A stretch of 45,195 bases of DNA. It comes from an uncultured Clostridium sp. GTDB taxonomy: Bacteria > Bacillota > Clostridia > TANB77 > CAG-508. The DNA lies in assembly GCA_948467875.1 (NCBI GenBank), contig CAOKFZ010000014.1, positions 1 to 45,195 of the forward strand. Reading direction: 5' to 3'. A model generated the notes under the pieces. The model saw only the letters and a program-made list of their open reading frames with translations, ran no database searches and was not told where the DNA came from. The translations under genes and the position numbers were made by a program. Below are positions 36,108-45,195 of the stretch, one piece after another (position 1 is the stretch's first letter; each line of letters opens with the position of its first letter).

Positions 36108-36427
36108 GCTTTAATAAAAATAGGAATTATTTGCAATTATCTTTAAAACTATAATAAATAAACTATAAAATGTGAATAAAACATAAAACTGTAACAAAAA
36201 TGTAATATAAAATTTTTGAAAAAAGGGTAACTCCTACGAAATGAATGAGTTTGAGATTTTAAAAAATTTTAACAATTTTGTTGCTCAGAAATTTGTCTTC
36301 GATAAGTCTTGAAAATACGGCACTATATTTTGAGAAAACATAAAATGTAGGCATTTGACATTACTTTTTTTCGTGGTAAAATAGATTTATACAAACAAGA
36401 AATAAAATATTTTTGGGGGTACATTTG
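36108..36427 (+). promoter_or_regulatory. Long AT-rich region and nrdDG promoter
   Basis: About 320 nt without an ORF. The proximal promoter is TTGACA (36355-36360), 16 bp, TAAAAT (36377-36382). Upstream, CACTATATTTTGAG (about 36321-36334) loosely resembles an NrdR box, the expected regulator of nrd genes; one site only and imperfect. GGGGG precedes the nrdD start. Confidence 0.5.
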
Positions 36428-38569
36428 ATGAAAGTTATTAAAAGAGATGGAAGAAAAGTAGAATACGATAGTGATAAAATTGTAATTGCGATTAGCCAAG
36501 CCAATAAAGAAGTGGGGGGCAAAGATAAAATTTCAAGAGAATCGATTGAATTTATTACAAAATATATTGAGAGCTTGGATAAAGCGACGATGTCAGTAGA
36601 AGATATACAAGATATTGTGGAACGCAAATTAATGGAATTTAGCAAATTCACATTGGCGAAAAAATATATTTTATATCGTGAAAAACATAATATGATTCGA
36701 CAAGCCAATTCAACAGATGAAAGCATTTTGAGTTTGGTGCGAAATGCAAACAAAGACACCATGGAAGAAAATAGCAATAAAAATGCTTTTTTGGCAGCAA
36801 CCCAAAGAGACTTAATTGCTGGCGAAGTTTCAAAAGATATTACAGATCGTTTATTATTGCCAGAAAGGATTATTAAAGCTCACAATGATGGCGTATTGCA
36901 TTTTCATGATAAAGATTACTTTATTCAACCAATTCACAATTGTTGTTTAGTCAATATTGGCGATATGTTAGAAAATGGAACTGTTATGAATGGCAAAATG
37001 ATAGAAACGCCAAAGAGTTTCCAAGTGGCTTGTACAGTGACTACTCAAATTATTGCAGCTGTAGCAAGCAATCAATATGGTGGACAATCTATTGATATTC
37101 ATCATTTGGGAAAATATTTGAAAAAAACATATGACAAAGTTTATAAAAAGAGATTTTTAAAATATGTAGAAAAAGGTTATTCTAAAGAGCAAGCCAATGA
37201 GAGGGCAAGAGAAGATGCAATAGAAAGAAGACAAGAAGAACTATCTTCAGGGGTTCAAACCATTCAATACCAAATTAACACATTGATGACAACAAACGGA
37301 CAAAGCCCATTTGTAACCATTTTCATGTACTTAGCTCCAAAGGATGAATTTATTGAAGAAAATGCGATGATTATTGAAGAAATTTTGAACCAAAGATTAC
37401 AAGGCATCAAAAATGATGCTGGAGTTTATGTGACACCTGCATTTCCAAAGTTGATTTATGTATTGGATGAAAATAATTGCTTAAAAGGCGGAAAATATGA
37501 TTATTTGACAAGACTTGCTGTGAAATGTTCGGCAAAAAGAATGTATCCAGATTATATTTCTGCAAAGCAAATGCGTGCCAATTATGAAGGCAATGTATTT
37601 GGACCAATGGGCTGTAGAAGTTTCTTGGCTCCTTGGAAAGATGAAAACGGAAATTATCAATTTGAAGGCAGATTTAACCAAGGTGTAGTGAGTATTAACT
37701 TGCCACAAATTGGCATTATTGCAAATGGAAATGAAAATAAATTCTGGAAATTATTTGACCAAAGATTGGAACTTTGTAAAGAAGCCTTAATGTGTAGACA
37801 TAATGCTTTAGTGGGCACAAAATCGGATGTTAGCCCAATTCATTGGCAATATGGAGCTATTGCAAGACTAAAAAAAGGAGAAACGATTGACAAATTATTA
37901 TATGGTGGATATTCTTCTATTTCACTTGGTTATATTGGATTATATGAAGTGACTAAATTGATGAAAGGCGTTTCTCATACAACGCAGGAAGGTGCAGAGT
38001 TTGCCTTAAAAGTTATGAATCACATGAAGCAAAAAACAGAGCAATGGAAAAAAGAAACCAATATTGGTTTTGCGCTTTATGGAACGCCAGCAGAGTCTCT
38101 TTGTTACCGTTTTGCAAGAGTTGACAAAGAGAGATTTGGCGATATTAAAGATATTACAGACAAAGGTTATTACACGAATTCATATCATGTGGATGTGCGC
38201 GAAAAAATCAATGCTTTTGATAAATTGAAATTTGAGAGCCAATTTCAGCCAATTTCAGGTGGTGGAGCAATTTCCTATGTGGAAATTCCAAATATGAAAA
38301 ATAATTTGAAAGCAATGGAGCAAGTGGTTGGTTTTATTTATGACAATATTCAATATGCTGAATTTAATACCAAATCAGATTTTTGTCAATGTTGTGGATT
38401 TGATGGCGAGATTATCATTAATGAGCAAAACGAGTGGGAATGCCCACAATGTGGCAATAAAGACCATGGCAAAATGAATGTAACAAGAAGAACATGTGGC
38501 TATTTAGGTGAAAATTTTTGGAACGTCGGCAAGACAAAAGAAATAAAAAATCGAGTAATGCACTTATAA
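36428..38569 (+). CDS. nrdD: Anaerobic (class III) ribonucleoside-triphosphate reductase
   Basis: Makes deoxyribonucleotides without oxygen using a glycyl radical. It has 713 residues. The N-terminal ATP-cone is 'MKVIKRDGRKVEYDSDKI'. The body has the 'FHDKDYFIQPIHNCC' and 'QYGGQSIDIHHLGKYL' blocks, and the C-terminal zinc site is CQCCG..CPQCG. The radical glycine lies in 'RRTCGYLGENFW', at about residue 691. I chose ATG 36428, preceded by GGGGGTAC and matching the ATP-cone start; a TTG 15 nt upstream is less likely. The activase nrdG follows after 30 nt. Confidence 0.97.
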   Translation: MKVIKRDGRKVEYDSDKIVIAISQANKEVGGKDKISRESIEFITKYIESLDKATMSVEDIQDIVERKLMEFSKFTLAKKYILYREKHNMIRQANSTDESILSLVRNANKDTMEENSNKNAFLAATQRDLIAGEVSKDITDRLLLPERIIKAHNDGVLHFHDKDYFIQPIHNCCLVNIGDMLENGTVMNGKMIETPKSFQVACTVTTQIIAAVASNQYGGQSIDIHHLGKYLKKTYDKVYKKRFLKYVEKGYSKEQANERAREDAIERRQEELSSGVQTIQYQINTLMTTNGQSPFVTIFMYLAPKDEFIEENAMIIEEILNQRLQGIKNDAGVYVTPAFPKLIYVLDENNCLKGGKYDYLTRLAVKCSAKRMYPDYISAKQMRANYEGNVFGPMGCRSFLAPWKDENGNYQFEGRFNQGVVSINLPQIGIIANGNENKFWKLFDQRLELCKEALMCRHNALVGTKSDVSPIHWQYGAIARLKKGETIDKLLYGGYSSISLGYIGLYEVTKLMKGVSHTTQEGAEFALKVMNHMKQKTEQWKKETNIGFALYGTPAESLCYRFARVDKERFGDIKDITDKGYYTNSYHVDVREKINAFDKLKFESQFQPISGGGAISYVEIPNMKNNLKAMEQVVGFIYDNIQYAEFNTKSDFCQCCGFDGEIIINEQNEWECPQCGNKDHGKMNVTRRTCGYLGENFWNVGKTKEIKNRVMHL

Positions 38570-38599
38570 TTAAGATGAGAAATTTTGGGGGAAATAAAA

Positions 38600-39331
38600 A
38601 TGAATTATGCAGACATAAAATATCCAGACATTCAAGATGGAGACGGTATTCGAGTAGCACTATATGTGAGTGGCTGCCATTTTCATTGCAAAGAATGTCA
38701 CAACAAAGAAGCTTGGGATTTTCAATATGGAAAAAAATTTACGAGTGATACCATGGAAGAAATTGTTAGTTTGCTAAAAAATAGTTATGTGAATGGTCTA
38801 TCATTGCTTGGCGGGGAGCCACTAGAACCAGTTAATCAAGAAGGACTTTTGCCATTGGTCCAAAGGGTGAAAAAGGAGTTTCCTGAAAAAGACATTTGGT
38901 GTTGGACAGGTTATGATTTTGATAAAGATATACTAAACAAAATGGCTTTAGAGAATAAGACCACCAAAGAATTGCTAAAATACATTGATATTATGGTGGA
39001 TGGGCAGTTTGAAATCGAAAAGAAAATGGAAGATTTAGCCTTTAGAGGCTCTACGAATCAGCGTAAAATAGATGTGCAAGAAAGCTTGAAAAAAGGTAAA
39101 ATAGTAATTTTAAAATTTGGTGATGAAGCACGTTATGAAGAACAAAAACCTAAAATTATGTATTTTGAAAGTTTTAAAAAATCGGAAAAAGACTTGACAA
39201 AAGCGCCTGAAGATAGTACAATAACAGTGAATTTTAATCCGATGAATACAATCGAGGAAAATGTTTTTGAGGGACAATCAATTGAGATAAAAGAAGAAAA
39301 AGAAATCATTGCGGCAAAAGGGAACGATTAA
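38600..39331 (+). CDS. nrdG: Anaerobic ribonucleotide reductase activating protein
   Basis: Radical-SAM activase that makes the glycyl radical on NrdD. 'YADIKYPDIQDGDGIRVALYVSGC' (in part) and the cluster motif 'CHFHCKECHN' (CxxxCxxC) are clear, with 'LSLLGGEPLEP' for SAM binding. The protein has 243 residues, longer than the usual 160-180, with an extra C-terminal region of charged low-complexity sequence after about residue 170. Start ATG 38600 follows GGGGGAAAT; the in-frame ATG 15 nt earlier is unlikely. Confidence 0.93.
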   Translation: MNYADIKYPDIQDGDGIRVALYVSGCHFHCKECHNKEAWDFQYGKKFTSDTMEEIVSLLKNSYVNGLSLLGGEPLEPVNQEGLLPLVQRVKKEFPEKDIWCWTGYDFDKDILNKMALENKTTKELLKYIDIMVDGQFEIEKKMEDLAFRGSTNQRKIDVQESLKKGKIVILKFGDEARYEEQKPKIMYFESFKKSEKDLTKAPEDSTITVNFNPMNTIEENVFEGQSIEIKEEKEIIAAKGND

Positions 39332-39364
39332 TTTTTGAAAAATGTAGAATTTTAGGGGGAAATT

Positions 39365-40312
39365 ATGGATGATATGAAAATTTTTGCTTGTAGTAAATCG
39401 GCAGAAAAATTCACAAATGAAATATGTAATTATTTGAATATTGAACCAGGAAAAATGCATCGTCAGAAATTTAAAAATGATAACAATTTTGTTCAGATAT
39501 TAGAAACTGTTAGAGAAAAAGATGTATATTTGATACAAACAACAGAACCACCAGTGAATGAAAGAATTATGGAGTTGTTAATTGCGGTAGATGCTGCGAA
39601 AAGAGCAACGGCAAGAAGAATTACAGTTGTGTTGCCATATTTTATTTATTCGAGATCTGATAAAAAAGACCAACCACGTATTCCAGTGACTGCTAAGTTA
39701 TTTGCACAATTAATTGAGGCAGCAGGTGCTAACAGAGTTTTAACTTGTGATTTGCACAATCCAGCAATACAAGCTTATTTCAACATCAATTGTGATGTGC
39801 TGACAGGAAGATCGATTTTGGAAAAATATTTTGATTTAAAAGAAATTGACAATAAAGTAATTGTAGCAACAGATGCAGGAAGTTCAAAAAAGGCTTATAA
39901 ATATGCAGAACATTTTGGATGTCCAATTTGTCTAGTTGACAAAAGAAGAAGTGGCAATGATGATCAAGCAATTGCAACAAGTGTAATTGGTGATATTAAT
40001 GGAAAAAATGCTTTGGTTTTTGATGACGAGGTAGATACAGCAGGTTCGATTATGGAAACTGCTGAAGTCATTAAAAAATTTGGTGCGAAAGATGTCTATG
40101 TTGGTTGTACACATGGTGTGCTTTCAGGTCCTGCAATAGAACGTATTCGTAATTCAGAAATCAAAGAATTAGTTATGACAAATACAGTTCCTCTGCCACC
40201 AGAGAAACAAATTGATAAAATTGTTGTCGTGTCAATGTCAGAGTTGTTTGCGGAAGCAATTAAAAGAATTAACGAAGCGACTTCAATAGGAGAATTATTT
40301 GAAGCGAATTAA
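39365..40312 (+). CDS. prs: Ribose-phosphate pyrophosphokinase
   Basis: Makes PRPP from ribose 5-phosphate and ATP. It has 315 residues. 'LETVREKDVYLIQTTEPPVNE' (in part), 'YFIYSRSDKKDQPRIPVTAK', 'VLTCDLHNPAIQAYF' and the PRPP loop 'ALVFDDEVDTAGSIMETA' are visible. GGGGG precedes ATG 39365. It follows nrdG after 33 nt, so it may be read from the nrd promoter; the gene after it has its own promoter starting 4 nt after the prs stop. Confidence 0.95.
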   Translation: MDDMKIFACSKSAEKFTNEICNYLNIEPGKMHRQKFKNDNNFVQILETVREKDVYLIQTTEPPVNERIMELLIAVDAAKRATARRITVVLPYFIYSRSDKKDQPRIPVTAKLFAQLIEAAGANRVLTCDLHNPAIQAYFNINCDVLTGRSILEKYFDLKEIDNKVIVATDAGSSKKAYKYAEHFGCPICLVDKRRSGNDDQAIATSVIGDINGKNALVFDDEVDTAGSIMETAEVIKKFGAKDVYVGCTHGVLSGPAIERIRNSEIKELVMTNTVPLPPEKQIDKIVVVSMSELFAEAIKRINEATSIGELFEAN

Positions 40313-40315
40313 GTA

Positions 40316-40344
40316 TTGACAAGTTGGCAATTCTGGAGTATAAT
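40316..40344 (+). promoter_or_regulatory. rpsU promoter
   Basis: TTGACA (40316-40321), 17 bp, TATAAT (40339-40344): a full consensus promoter, with an 83-nt leader to the start codon and a GGAGGGGG ribosome binding site. Confidence 0.88.
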
Positions 40345-40427
40345 AAAAGAGATTAAGCGAGAAGGCAAAAGGATTAATACATAAATCCCGCAGATGTTTT
40401 TTAGCTTCGGAAGGAGGGGGAAAAGGA

Positions 40428-40595
40428 ATGTCAGAAGTTAAAGTAAATGGTAACTTAGAAGAGGCACTAAAAAAATTTAAAAGACAATGTGCAAGAAATG
40501 GCGTACTTCAAGAAGTTAGAAAAAGAGAACATTATGAAAAACCAAGCGTAAAGAGAAAGAAAAAATCTGAGGCTGCAAGAAAAAGAAAATTTTAA
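40428..40595 (+). CDS. rpsU: 30S ribosomal protein S21
   Basis: 55 residues: '[20 protein letters not shown]' then '[20 protein letters not shown]' and the basic tail '[15 protein letters not shown]'. Typical of Firmicute S21, part of the small-subunit platform near the anti-Shine-Dalgarno sequence. It has its own strong promoter and terminator. Confidence 0.97.
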   Translation: MSEVKVNGNLEEALKKFKRQCARNGVLQEVRKREHYEKPSVKRKKKSEAARKRKF

Positions 40596-40604
40596 ATAAA
40601 CATA

Positions 40605-40630
40605 AGAGAGCGACGAAAAGTCGCTCTTTG
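40605..40630 (+). terminator. rpsU terminator
   Basis: AGAGCGAC-GAAAA-GTCGCTCTTTG stem-loop. Confidence 0.85.
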
Positions 40631-40645
40631 TAAATTAAAAAAATC

Positions 40646-40708
40646 AAAGTCAAGGGGTAAAAATAATGGTTGTAGCCCCTTGACTTTTTATGTAAATTAT
40701 GGTATAAT
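40646..40708 (+). promoter_or_regulatory. Second hairpin overlapping a promoter
   Basis: AAAGTCAAGGGG (40646-40657) pairs with CCCCTTGACTTTTT (40676-40689), a strong 12-bp terminator-like stem. Its 3' arm contains TTGACT (40680-40685), which with TATAAT (40703-40708) at 17 bp makes the promoter of the next gene. Confidence 0.75.
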
Positions 40709-40774
40709 AAACGGGTCAAATGCTCGTATATTCGAGTAAATTTAGAAAAAATAAGAAAGCAGGAGGAAAAAATT

Positions 40775-41515
40775 ATGGCAAAAAACAAAGAACGGAAGAA
40801 AAGTGAGATAGTTTTATGCAAGGAGGACAAATCGCAGCAATGTCAGGATCCGCAGGCGACAGGGCAGGAGAAAAAGCAGCAGGCAGCAGAAAAGAAAGAA
40901 CAGAAGCAGCTGTCGAAAAAATCTGAAGAAAACGCTCCATTGCAAGCTTTTTCTAATGTTTGTGGTATCATTTTGATAATGATGCTGTGCGCAGTAATAG
41001 GTCATCAGATTGGTTCTTACAGAATGGAAAGACAGAAATCCAAGGAATATGCTGCTGAACAGGAAGAACAGGAGAAGAACAAAGAGCAGCTGGAGAACCA
41101 GAAAGAACAGCTGGAAAAAGTACAAAACTTTTTAGAGCGAAATGATATTTTTCAGGAGTTAAAGTTTACCAAAATTGATGGAGAAAGAGTTCTGTTTGCG
41201 AATATCTTACTTCCAGAAGAAATGTCTACAGATAAATATTCGCAGATGCCGATATTTTTGAATTTATCAGAAAAACTGGAAAGTGATACTAAATTGTATG
41301 TTCGTTTTTCTGGCATGGAGGATAGCTGGACTCTAGACAGGATTGACCATAACAATGGAACAGCGCTTCCTTTTGTCATATATAGTGACGGAAATGAAAA
41401 ATATTATTGTTGGGAATTGAATACATCATTTTTGAGTGATAGATATTATATTCAATTTAACCCACATAATGGCGAGGATCCATACTATCTGACATTATGG
41501 TGGCCGGGCAACTGA
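40775..41515 (+). CDS. Membrane-anchored coiled-coil protein, foreign codon use
   Basis: 246 residues, not recognised. A Lys/Gln/Glu-rich head (1-55), one membrane segment at about 62-80 ('VCGIILIMMLCAVIGHQIG'), a coiled coil (about 85-120), and an extracytoplasmic beta-rich domain ending 'YYLTLWWPGN'. Gln is nearly always CAG and Leu often CTG, unlike the neighbours (CAA, TTA/TTG), so it was probably acquired from a higher-GC relative. It carries the only in-frame CGG (40793, codon 7) where a +1 shift would destroy the protein (TAG five codons on). It is preceded by GGAGGA and linked to the 43-residue gene downstream. Confidence 0.7.
   Translation: MAKNKERKKSEIVLCKEDKSQQCQDPQATGQEKKQQAAEKKEQKQLSKKSEENAPLQAFSNVCGIILIMMLCAVIGHQIGSYRMERQKSKEYAAEQEEQEKNKEQLENQKEQLEKVQNFLERNDIFQELKFTKIDGERVLFANILLPEEMSTDKYSQMPIFLNLSEKLESDTKLYVRFSGMEDSWTLDRIDHNNGTALPFVIYSDGNEKYYCWELNTSFLSDRYYIQFNPHNGEDPYYLTLWWPGN
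40793..40795 (+). other. In-frame CGG that cannot be a productive shift site (GAA-CGG-AAG)
   Basis: Codon 7 of the foreign-looking gene. A +1 shift gives GGA-AGA-AAA-GTG-AGA-TAG. The CGG is preceded by A, whereas all eight clear shift sites are preceded by T or G. Confidence 0.6.
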
Positions 41516-41532
41516 TTTAAGAGGAGAACAAA

Positions 41533-41664
41533 ATGAGAGAAGAGAAAGACAAACTGCAGAAAACGAAGGAAATCCTTGACAAGATAAGCACAGGAATTGA
41601 TATTTTAGTTCCTGTAGCAATTGCAATAGCATTTTTGATTTTAATATTACAAAATATTTTTTAA
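41533..41664 (+). CDS. 43-residue single-span membrane protein
   Basis: ATG 41533 behind GAGGAG, 17 nt after the previous stop. A charged head (MREEKDKLQKTKEILDKIS) is followed by one membrane segment, 'ILVPVAIAIAFLILILQNIF'. It uses CTG-CAG like the preceding gene, so both probably arrived together and may form a complex. No family recognised. Confidence 0.65.
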   Translation: MREEKDKLQKTKEILDKISTGIDILVPVAIAIAFLILILQNIF

Positions 41665-41678
41665 TTTGTTTTAAAAGA

Positions 41679-41713
41679 CAAAAACCGCGGGCTTGAATAG
41701 TGCGCGGTTTTTG
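41679..41713 (+). terminator. Terminator
   Basis: CAAAAACCGCG / CGCGGTTTTTG, 11-bp stem, 13-nt loop; the T-run is within the 3' arm. Confidence 0.88.
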
Positions 41714-41765
41714 CATAATAGGATTTATGAAAATTTAAATAAAATAAGATATTTTCTTGAAAGGC

Positions 41766-41989
41766 TTGACTTTTTTTACCAAATAAGATATAATACTTAA
41801 GTAATTTTATACAAAACCGTTATATAAATTCTCCTTCAAGAGGAATTAGGCAAAAGGGAACTATGTTAGAAATCTTATTTTTAAGCAGGGATAGGATTGA
41901 TAAGATAACAACTTTTTGTGCTAAGAGGGACTTGAAGCGAAAAATTGATATATTACCTGCTGAATTTTAGGAAAAGGTGGTTTTTTATT
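41766..41989 (+). promoter_or_regulatory. rpoB promoter and 195-nt leader
   Basis: TTGACT (41766-41771), 17 bp, TATAAT (41789-41794). The leader to 41989 has no ORF with an RBS and contains short paired blocks (for example CTCCTTCAAGAGGA at 41832). rplJ-rplL, which usually precede rpoB in the same operon, are absent, so rpoB has its own control region here. Confidence 0.65.
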
Positions 41990-44900
41990 TTGGTAAAAGT
42001 AAAAGATGTTCAGCACGAAAAGTGTGTACGTAAAACGTTTTCAAAGATTGGCGATTTTATTGAAATACCTAATCTTTTGAAAGTACAAAAGGATTCATAT
42101 GACTGGTTTATCAAAGAAGGATTAGGTGAAGTATTAAGAGATATTTCGCCTATTATTGATTATTCTGGAAATTTAGTCTTAGAATTTTTTGATTACTATA
42201 TGGAAGAAAAAACAAAATATACATTAGAGGAATCGAAAGAAAGAGATGCGACCTATTCAACGAGATTACATGTAAAAGTGCGTTTGATTAATCGTGAAAC
42301 GGGAGAAATCAAAGAGCAAGAAATTTATTTGGGTGATTTTCCACTTATGACAGACAGTGGAACATTTGTAATTAACGGTGCAGAGAGAGTTGTTGTCAGC
42401 CAGTTAGTTCGTTCGCCAGGTTGTTATTATGAATCAACTTATGATAAAGTTGGTAAAAAGTTGTACACAGCAACGATTATGCCAATTCGTGGTGCTTGGA
42501 TTGAGTATGAAACCGATAGTAATGATGTGTTTTATGTGAGAATTGACCGAACTAGAAAATTACCAATTACGTGTTTGTTGAGAGCTTTGGGACTAGATAC
42601 AGATGAAAAAATCTTGGATTTTTTCGGAGATGAAGACAAATTATTAGCGACAATCGCCAAAGACCCAATCAAAACAGTAGATGAATCGTTAATTGAAATT
42701 TACAAAAAATTAAGACCAGGAGAACTTCCAACTGTTGATGCTGCACGTAATTTATTTAATGGTTTGTTTTTTGATAATAGACGTTATGATTTAGCCAAAG
42801 TTGGTCGTTACAAATATAACAAAAAATTGTGTTTGGCAGACAGAATTGCGAATCACATTGCTTATGAAACAATTGTAAATCCTGAAACAGGAGAAGTTTT
42901 TGTGGAAAAGGACGAAGTGATTTCAAGAGAAGTGGCACGCGAAATCCAGAACTCTGGCATCAATAGCGTGTATGTTAAAATTGAAGACAAAAAAGCAAAA
43001 GTCATTGGTAATGGCGTTGTTGATATTAAGGCATATATCAATCCTGAAATTGCGGACGAGTTAAAAATCAAGGTTGATGTCAACTACGAAGTGTTGAAGA
43101 ATATTTTGGAAAACGCCAAAGATGACAAAGAATTAAAGAAAATTTTGGAAGAGAGAATGGACGAATTAATTCCAAAACATGTTGTGACAGAGGACATTTT
43201 GGCTTCTGTAAACTATTTGTTAAATTTGGAATATAATACTATTATTTCGTCTCCAGAAAAACCAAGATTAGGAAAAGTAGACGATATTGACCATTTGGGA
43301 AATAGACGTATTCGTTGTGTAGGCGAATTGTTGCAAAATCAATTTAGAATTGGTTTGACAAGATTGGAGAGAGTGGTTCGTGAGAGAATGACGCTTCAAG
43401 ATTTGGATGTAGTTACCCCACAAAGTTTGATTAACACAAAGCCGATTACATCATCTGTTAGAGAGTTCTTTGGAAGCTCACAATTGTCACAATTTATGGA
43501 TCAAACTAACCCACTTTCAGAGTTGACACATAAAAGAAGAATTTCTGCATTAGGTCCTGGTGGACTTTCAAGAGAAAGAGCTGGTTTCGAGGTTCGTGAT
43601 ATTCACTATACACACTATGGTAGATTGTGTCCAATTGAGTCTCCAGAAGGACCAAATATTGGATTGATTTCAGCGCTTTCTACGTTTGCGATTATTAACG
43701 AATATGGTTTTATTGAAACACCATATCGAAAAGTTGACAAAGAAACAGGAAAAGTAACTGATGAAGTAGATTATATGACTGCTGACGAAGAAGATAATTA
43801 CATCATTGCACAAGCAGCTGAGCCAGTGGACGAAAAAGGAATTTTGCAAAACAGCAAAATTCGTGTAAGAGACCGTGAGGAAATTAAAGAAATTGAGAAA
43901 AATAAAGTAGATTATGTGGATATTTCGCCAAAGCAATTGGTGTCTGTTGGTGCTGCGATGATACCTTTCTTAGAGCATGATGATGCAAACCGTGCTTTGA
44001 TGGGTGCTAACATGCAACGTCAGGCAGTTCCACTGATGATTACAGATTCGCCAATGGTTGGAACAGGAATTGAATACAAAGCTGCCAAAGATTCTGGCGT
44101 TATGGTAATTAGTGAAGATAATGGAGTAGTGCAAAAAGTAGTTGGCGACGAAATTGTTGTAAAGGAAGAATCAGGAAAATTAAGAACTTATACATTAAGA
44201 AAGTTCAAAAGGACGAATGGCTCAACTTGTATCAATCAACGTCCGATTGTAAAAGAAGGCGAAATTGTCAAAAGAGGAGACGTGATTGCTGATGGACCTG
44301 CGACCGATAAAGGCGAGATGGCGCTTGGTAAGAACTTGCTTATCGCGTTTACCACTTGGGAAGGTTATAACTACGAGGATGCTATTTTGTTATCAGAAAG
44401 ACTTGTGAAAGAAGATGTTTTGACATCAATTCATATTGAAGATTACGATTGCGAATGCCGTGATACCAAATTAGGTCCAGAAGAAATCACAAGGGACATC
44501 CCAAATGTAGGCGAAGATGCACTTCGTGATTTGGATGAAAATGGTATTATCCGCATTGGGGCAGAAGTAAAACCAGGCGATATTTTGGTTGGTAAAGTAA
44601 CACCAAAAGGGGAGACAGAACTTACGGCTGAAGAAAGATTGCTTCGTGCGATTTTTGGTGAGAAAGCAAGAGAAGTTAGGGATACTTCCCTTCGTGTGCC
44701 TCATGGAGAAGCAGGAACGATTGTAGATGTCAAAGTGTATACCAGAGAAAATTCGGATGAATTAGGTCCTGGTGTGAACCAAATTATTCGTGTCTATATT
44801 GCACAAAAAAGAAAGATTTCTGTTGGAGATAAAATGGCTGGACGTCATGGTAACAAAGGTGTTATTTCAAGAATTTTACCAGTTGAAGATATGCCATTCT

Positions 44901-45195
44901 TACCAGACGGAACGCCAGTTGATGTGGTGCTTAATCCACTTGGTGTGCCTTCTCGTATGAACTTAGGTCAGGTGCTTGAGGTTCATTTGGGGGCGGCTGC
45001 TAGATTGCTTGGTTGGAAAATGGCAACACCAGTGTTTGACGGTGCAACTGAACAAGATATTGAAGAAATGCTTGAAATGGCTGGCTTAGAAACAAACGGA
45101 AAAACCATTCTTTATGACGGAAGAACAGGAGATCCATTTGATCACCCAATTACAGTTGGCGTGATGTATATGTTGAAACTTCACCATTTGGTTGA
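41990..45195 (+). CDS. rpoB: RNA polymerase beta subunit (3' end beyond the window)
   Basis: First 1068 codons of RpoB. Start TTG 41990, 9 nt after AGGTGG, giving '[20 protein letters not shown]' and then '[19 protein letters not shown]'. Typical blocks follow: '[20 protein letters not shown]', the rifampicin-pocket region '[20 protein letters not shown]' and '[20 protein letters not shown]', '[16 protein letters not shown]', '[13 protein letters not shown]', and '[13 protein letters not shown]' near the active centre. No in-frame CGG occurs in this stretch, while CGT, AGA and CGC are used for Arg. The frame is uninterrupted to the window end. Confidence 0.97.
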   Translation, partial: MVKVKDVQHEKCVRKTFSKIGDFIEIPNLLKVQKDSYDWFIKEGLGEVLRDISPIIDYSGNLVLEFFDYYMEEKTKYTLEESKERDATYSTRLHVKVRLINRETGEIKEQEIYLGDFPLMTDSGTFVINGAERVVVSQLVRSPGCYYESTYDKVGKKLYTATIMPIRGAWIEYETDSNDVFYVRIDRTRKLPITCLLRALGLDTDEKILDFFGDEDKLLATIAKDPIKTVDESLIEIYKKLRPGELPTVDAARNLFNGLFFDNRRYDLAKVGRYKYNKKLCLADRIANHIAYETIVNPETGEVFVEKDEVISREVAREIQNSGINSVYVKIEDKKAKVIGNGVVDIKAYINPEIADELKIKVDVNYEVLKNILENAKDDKELKKILEERMDELIPKHVVTEDILASVNYLLNLEYNTIISSPEKPRLGKVDDIDHLGNRRIRCVGELLQNQFRIGLTRLERVVRERMTLQDLDVVTPQSLINTKPITSSVREFFGSSQLSQFMDQTNPLSELTHKRRISALGPGGLSRERAGFEVRDIHYTHYGRLCPIESPEGPNIGLISALSTFAIINEYGFIETPYRKVDKETGKVTDEVDYMTADEEDNYIIAQAAEPVDEKGILQNSKIRVRDREEIKEIEKNKVDYVDISPKQLVSVGAAMIPFLEHDDANRALMGANMQRQAVPLMITDSPMVGTGIEYKAAKDSGVMVISEDNGVVQKVVGDEIVVKEESGKLRTYTLRKFKRTNGSTCINQRPIVKEGEIVKRGDVIADGPATDKGEMALGKNLLIAFTTWEGYNYEDAILLSERLVKEDVLTSIHIEDYDCECRDTKLGPEEITRDIPNVGEDALRDLDENGIIRIGAEVKPGDILVGKVTPKGETELTAEERLLRAIFGEKAREVRDTSLRVPHGEAGTIVDVKVYTRENSDELGPGVNQIIRVYIAQKRKISVGDKMAGRHGNKGVISRILPVEDMPFLPDGTPVDVVLNPLGVPSRMNLGQVLEVHLGAAARLLGWKMATPVFDGATEQDIEEMLEMAGLETNGKTILYDGRTGDPFDHPITVGVMYMLKLHHLV

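Noticed and set aside
40814..41125. Minus-strand ORF opposite the foreign gene
   Set aside because: It is the shadow of a CAG/AAG-rich reading frame: Leu/Phe-rich with no RBS.

Overview
The window reads as the chromosome of a low-GC, anaerobic, spore-forming Clostridia-like Firmicute, probably an uncultured gut lineage. The support is the strongly AT-rich codon use, AGGAGG ribosome binding sites, TTGACA/TATAAT promoters with 17-bp spacers, a class III (glycyl radical) ribonucleotide reductase, CotF-like coat proteins, and a 'GITLVALVVTIIVLLIL' prepilin typical of uncultured Clostridia. No tRNA, rRNA or CRISPR array was seen.

The main observation concerns the codon CGG. I scanned the roughly 13,000 codons of the annotated genes by eye and found essentially no CGG used as an ordinary arginine codon. 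In-frame CGG occurs at eight places in seven genes where the reading frame breaks. At every one, skipping only the C (NNN-C-GGN, a +1 shift) puts a glycine in place and restores the downstream homologous protein. The genes are an unknown protein (12-781), an alkyltransferase-like protein (833-1142, minus), an Ada-AlkA fusion (1268-2735), a large serine recombinase (9040-10609), an unknown membrane protein (19766-20858), a WG-repeat protein (23667-25362), and mtaB (34308-35614, two sites, each just before an essential Gly-Cys). In mtaB the open frame is restored only if both sites shift. The simplest reading is that CGG is not decoded as Arg here and acts as a general +1 frameshift codon. Two further in-frame CGGs (760 and 40793) are unproven, and both are preceded by A, unlike the eight clear ones (T or G).

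Layout: (1) 1-10.6 kb looks like the right part of an integrative element. It carries a dense DNA-alkylation repair cluster (ATL, Ada-AlkA, ABM-fold protein, two tandem Ogt/MGMT, Tag, two DUF1848 proteins), a BlaI-like and two XRE regulators, small ORFs, and a large serine recombinase that has split a ZIP metal transporter gene. (2) 11-13.4 kb: a membrane-anchored unknown protein and a pilin-like surface protein behind a strong promoter with a palindrome in its spacer. (3) 13.8-25.4 kb: housekeeping and tRNA-modification genes (tmcAL, rnhA, DMT transporter, B3/B4 protein, coaE, fic, queA, tgt) interrupted by an IS110-family element with a candidate bridge RNA upstream of its transposase. (4) 25.4-32.4 kb: TIGR04086 protein, HD hydrolase, unusual secD and secF, an XRE/small-protein module with two matching operators, a GIDE-domain protein, coat proteins, a DUF305 protein. 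(5) 32.4-45.2 kb: rpsB-tsf-mtaB, a 13-residue-repeat protein, nrdD-nrdG, prs, rpsU, a probably foreign membrane protein with a small partner, and the start of rpoB (cut by the window end).

How the genes connect: tsf and mtaB overlap by 4 nt, as do fic and queA. queA and tgt belong to the queuosine pathway. secD-secF are adjacent. nrdD and nrdG form the reductase/activase pair. The alkylation cluster is arranged as one operon with 3-25 nt gaps or a 4-nt overlap, consistent with Ada-type induction.
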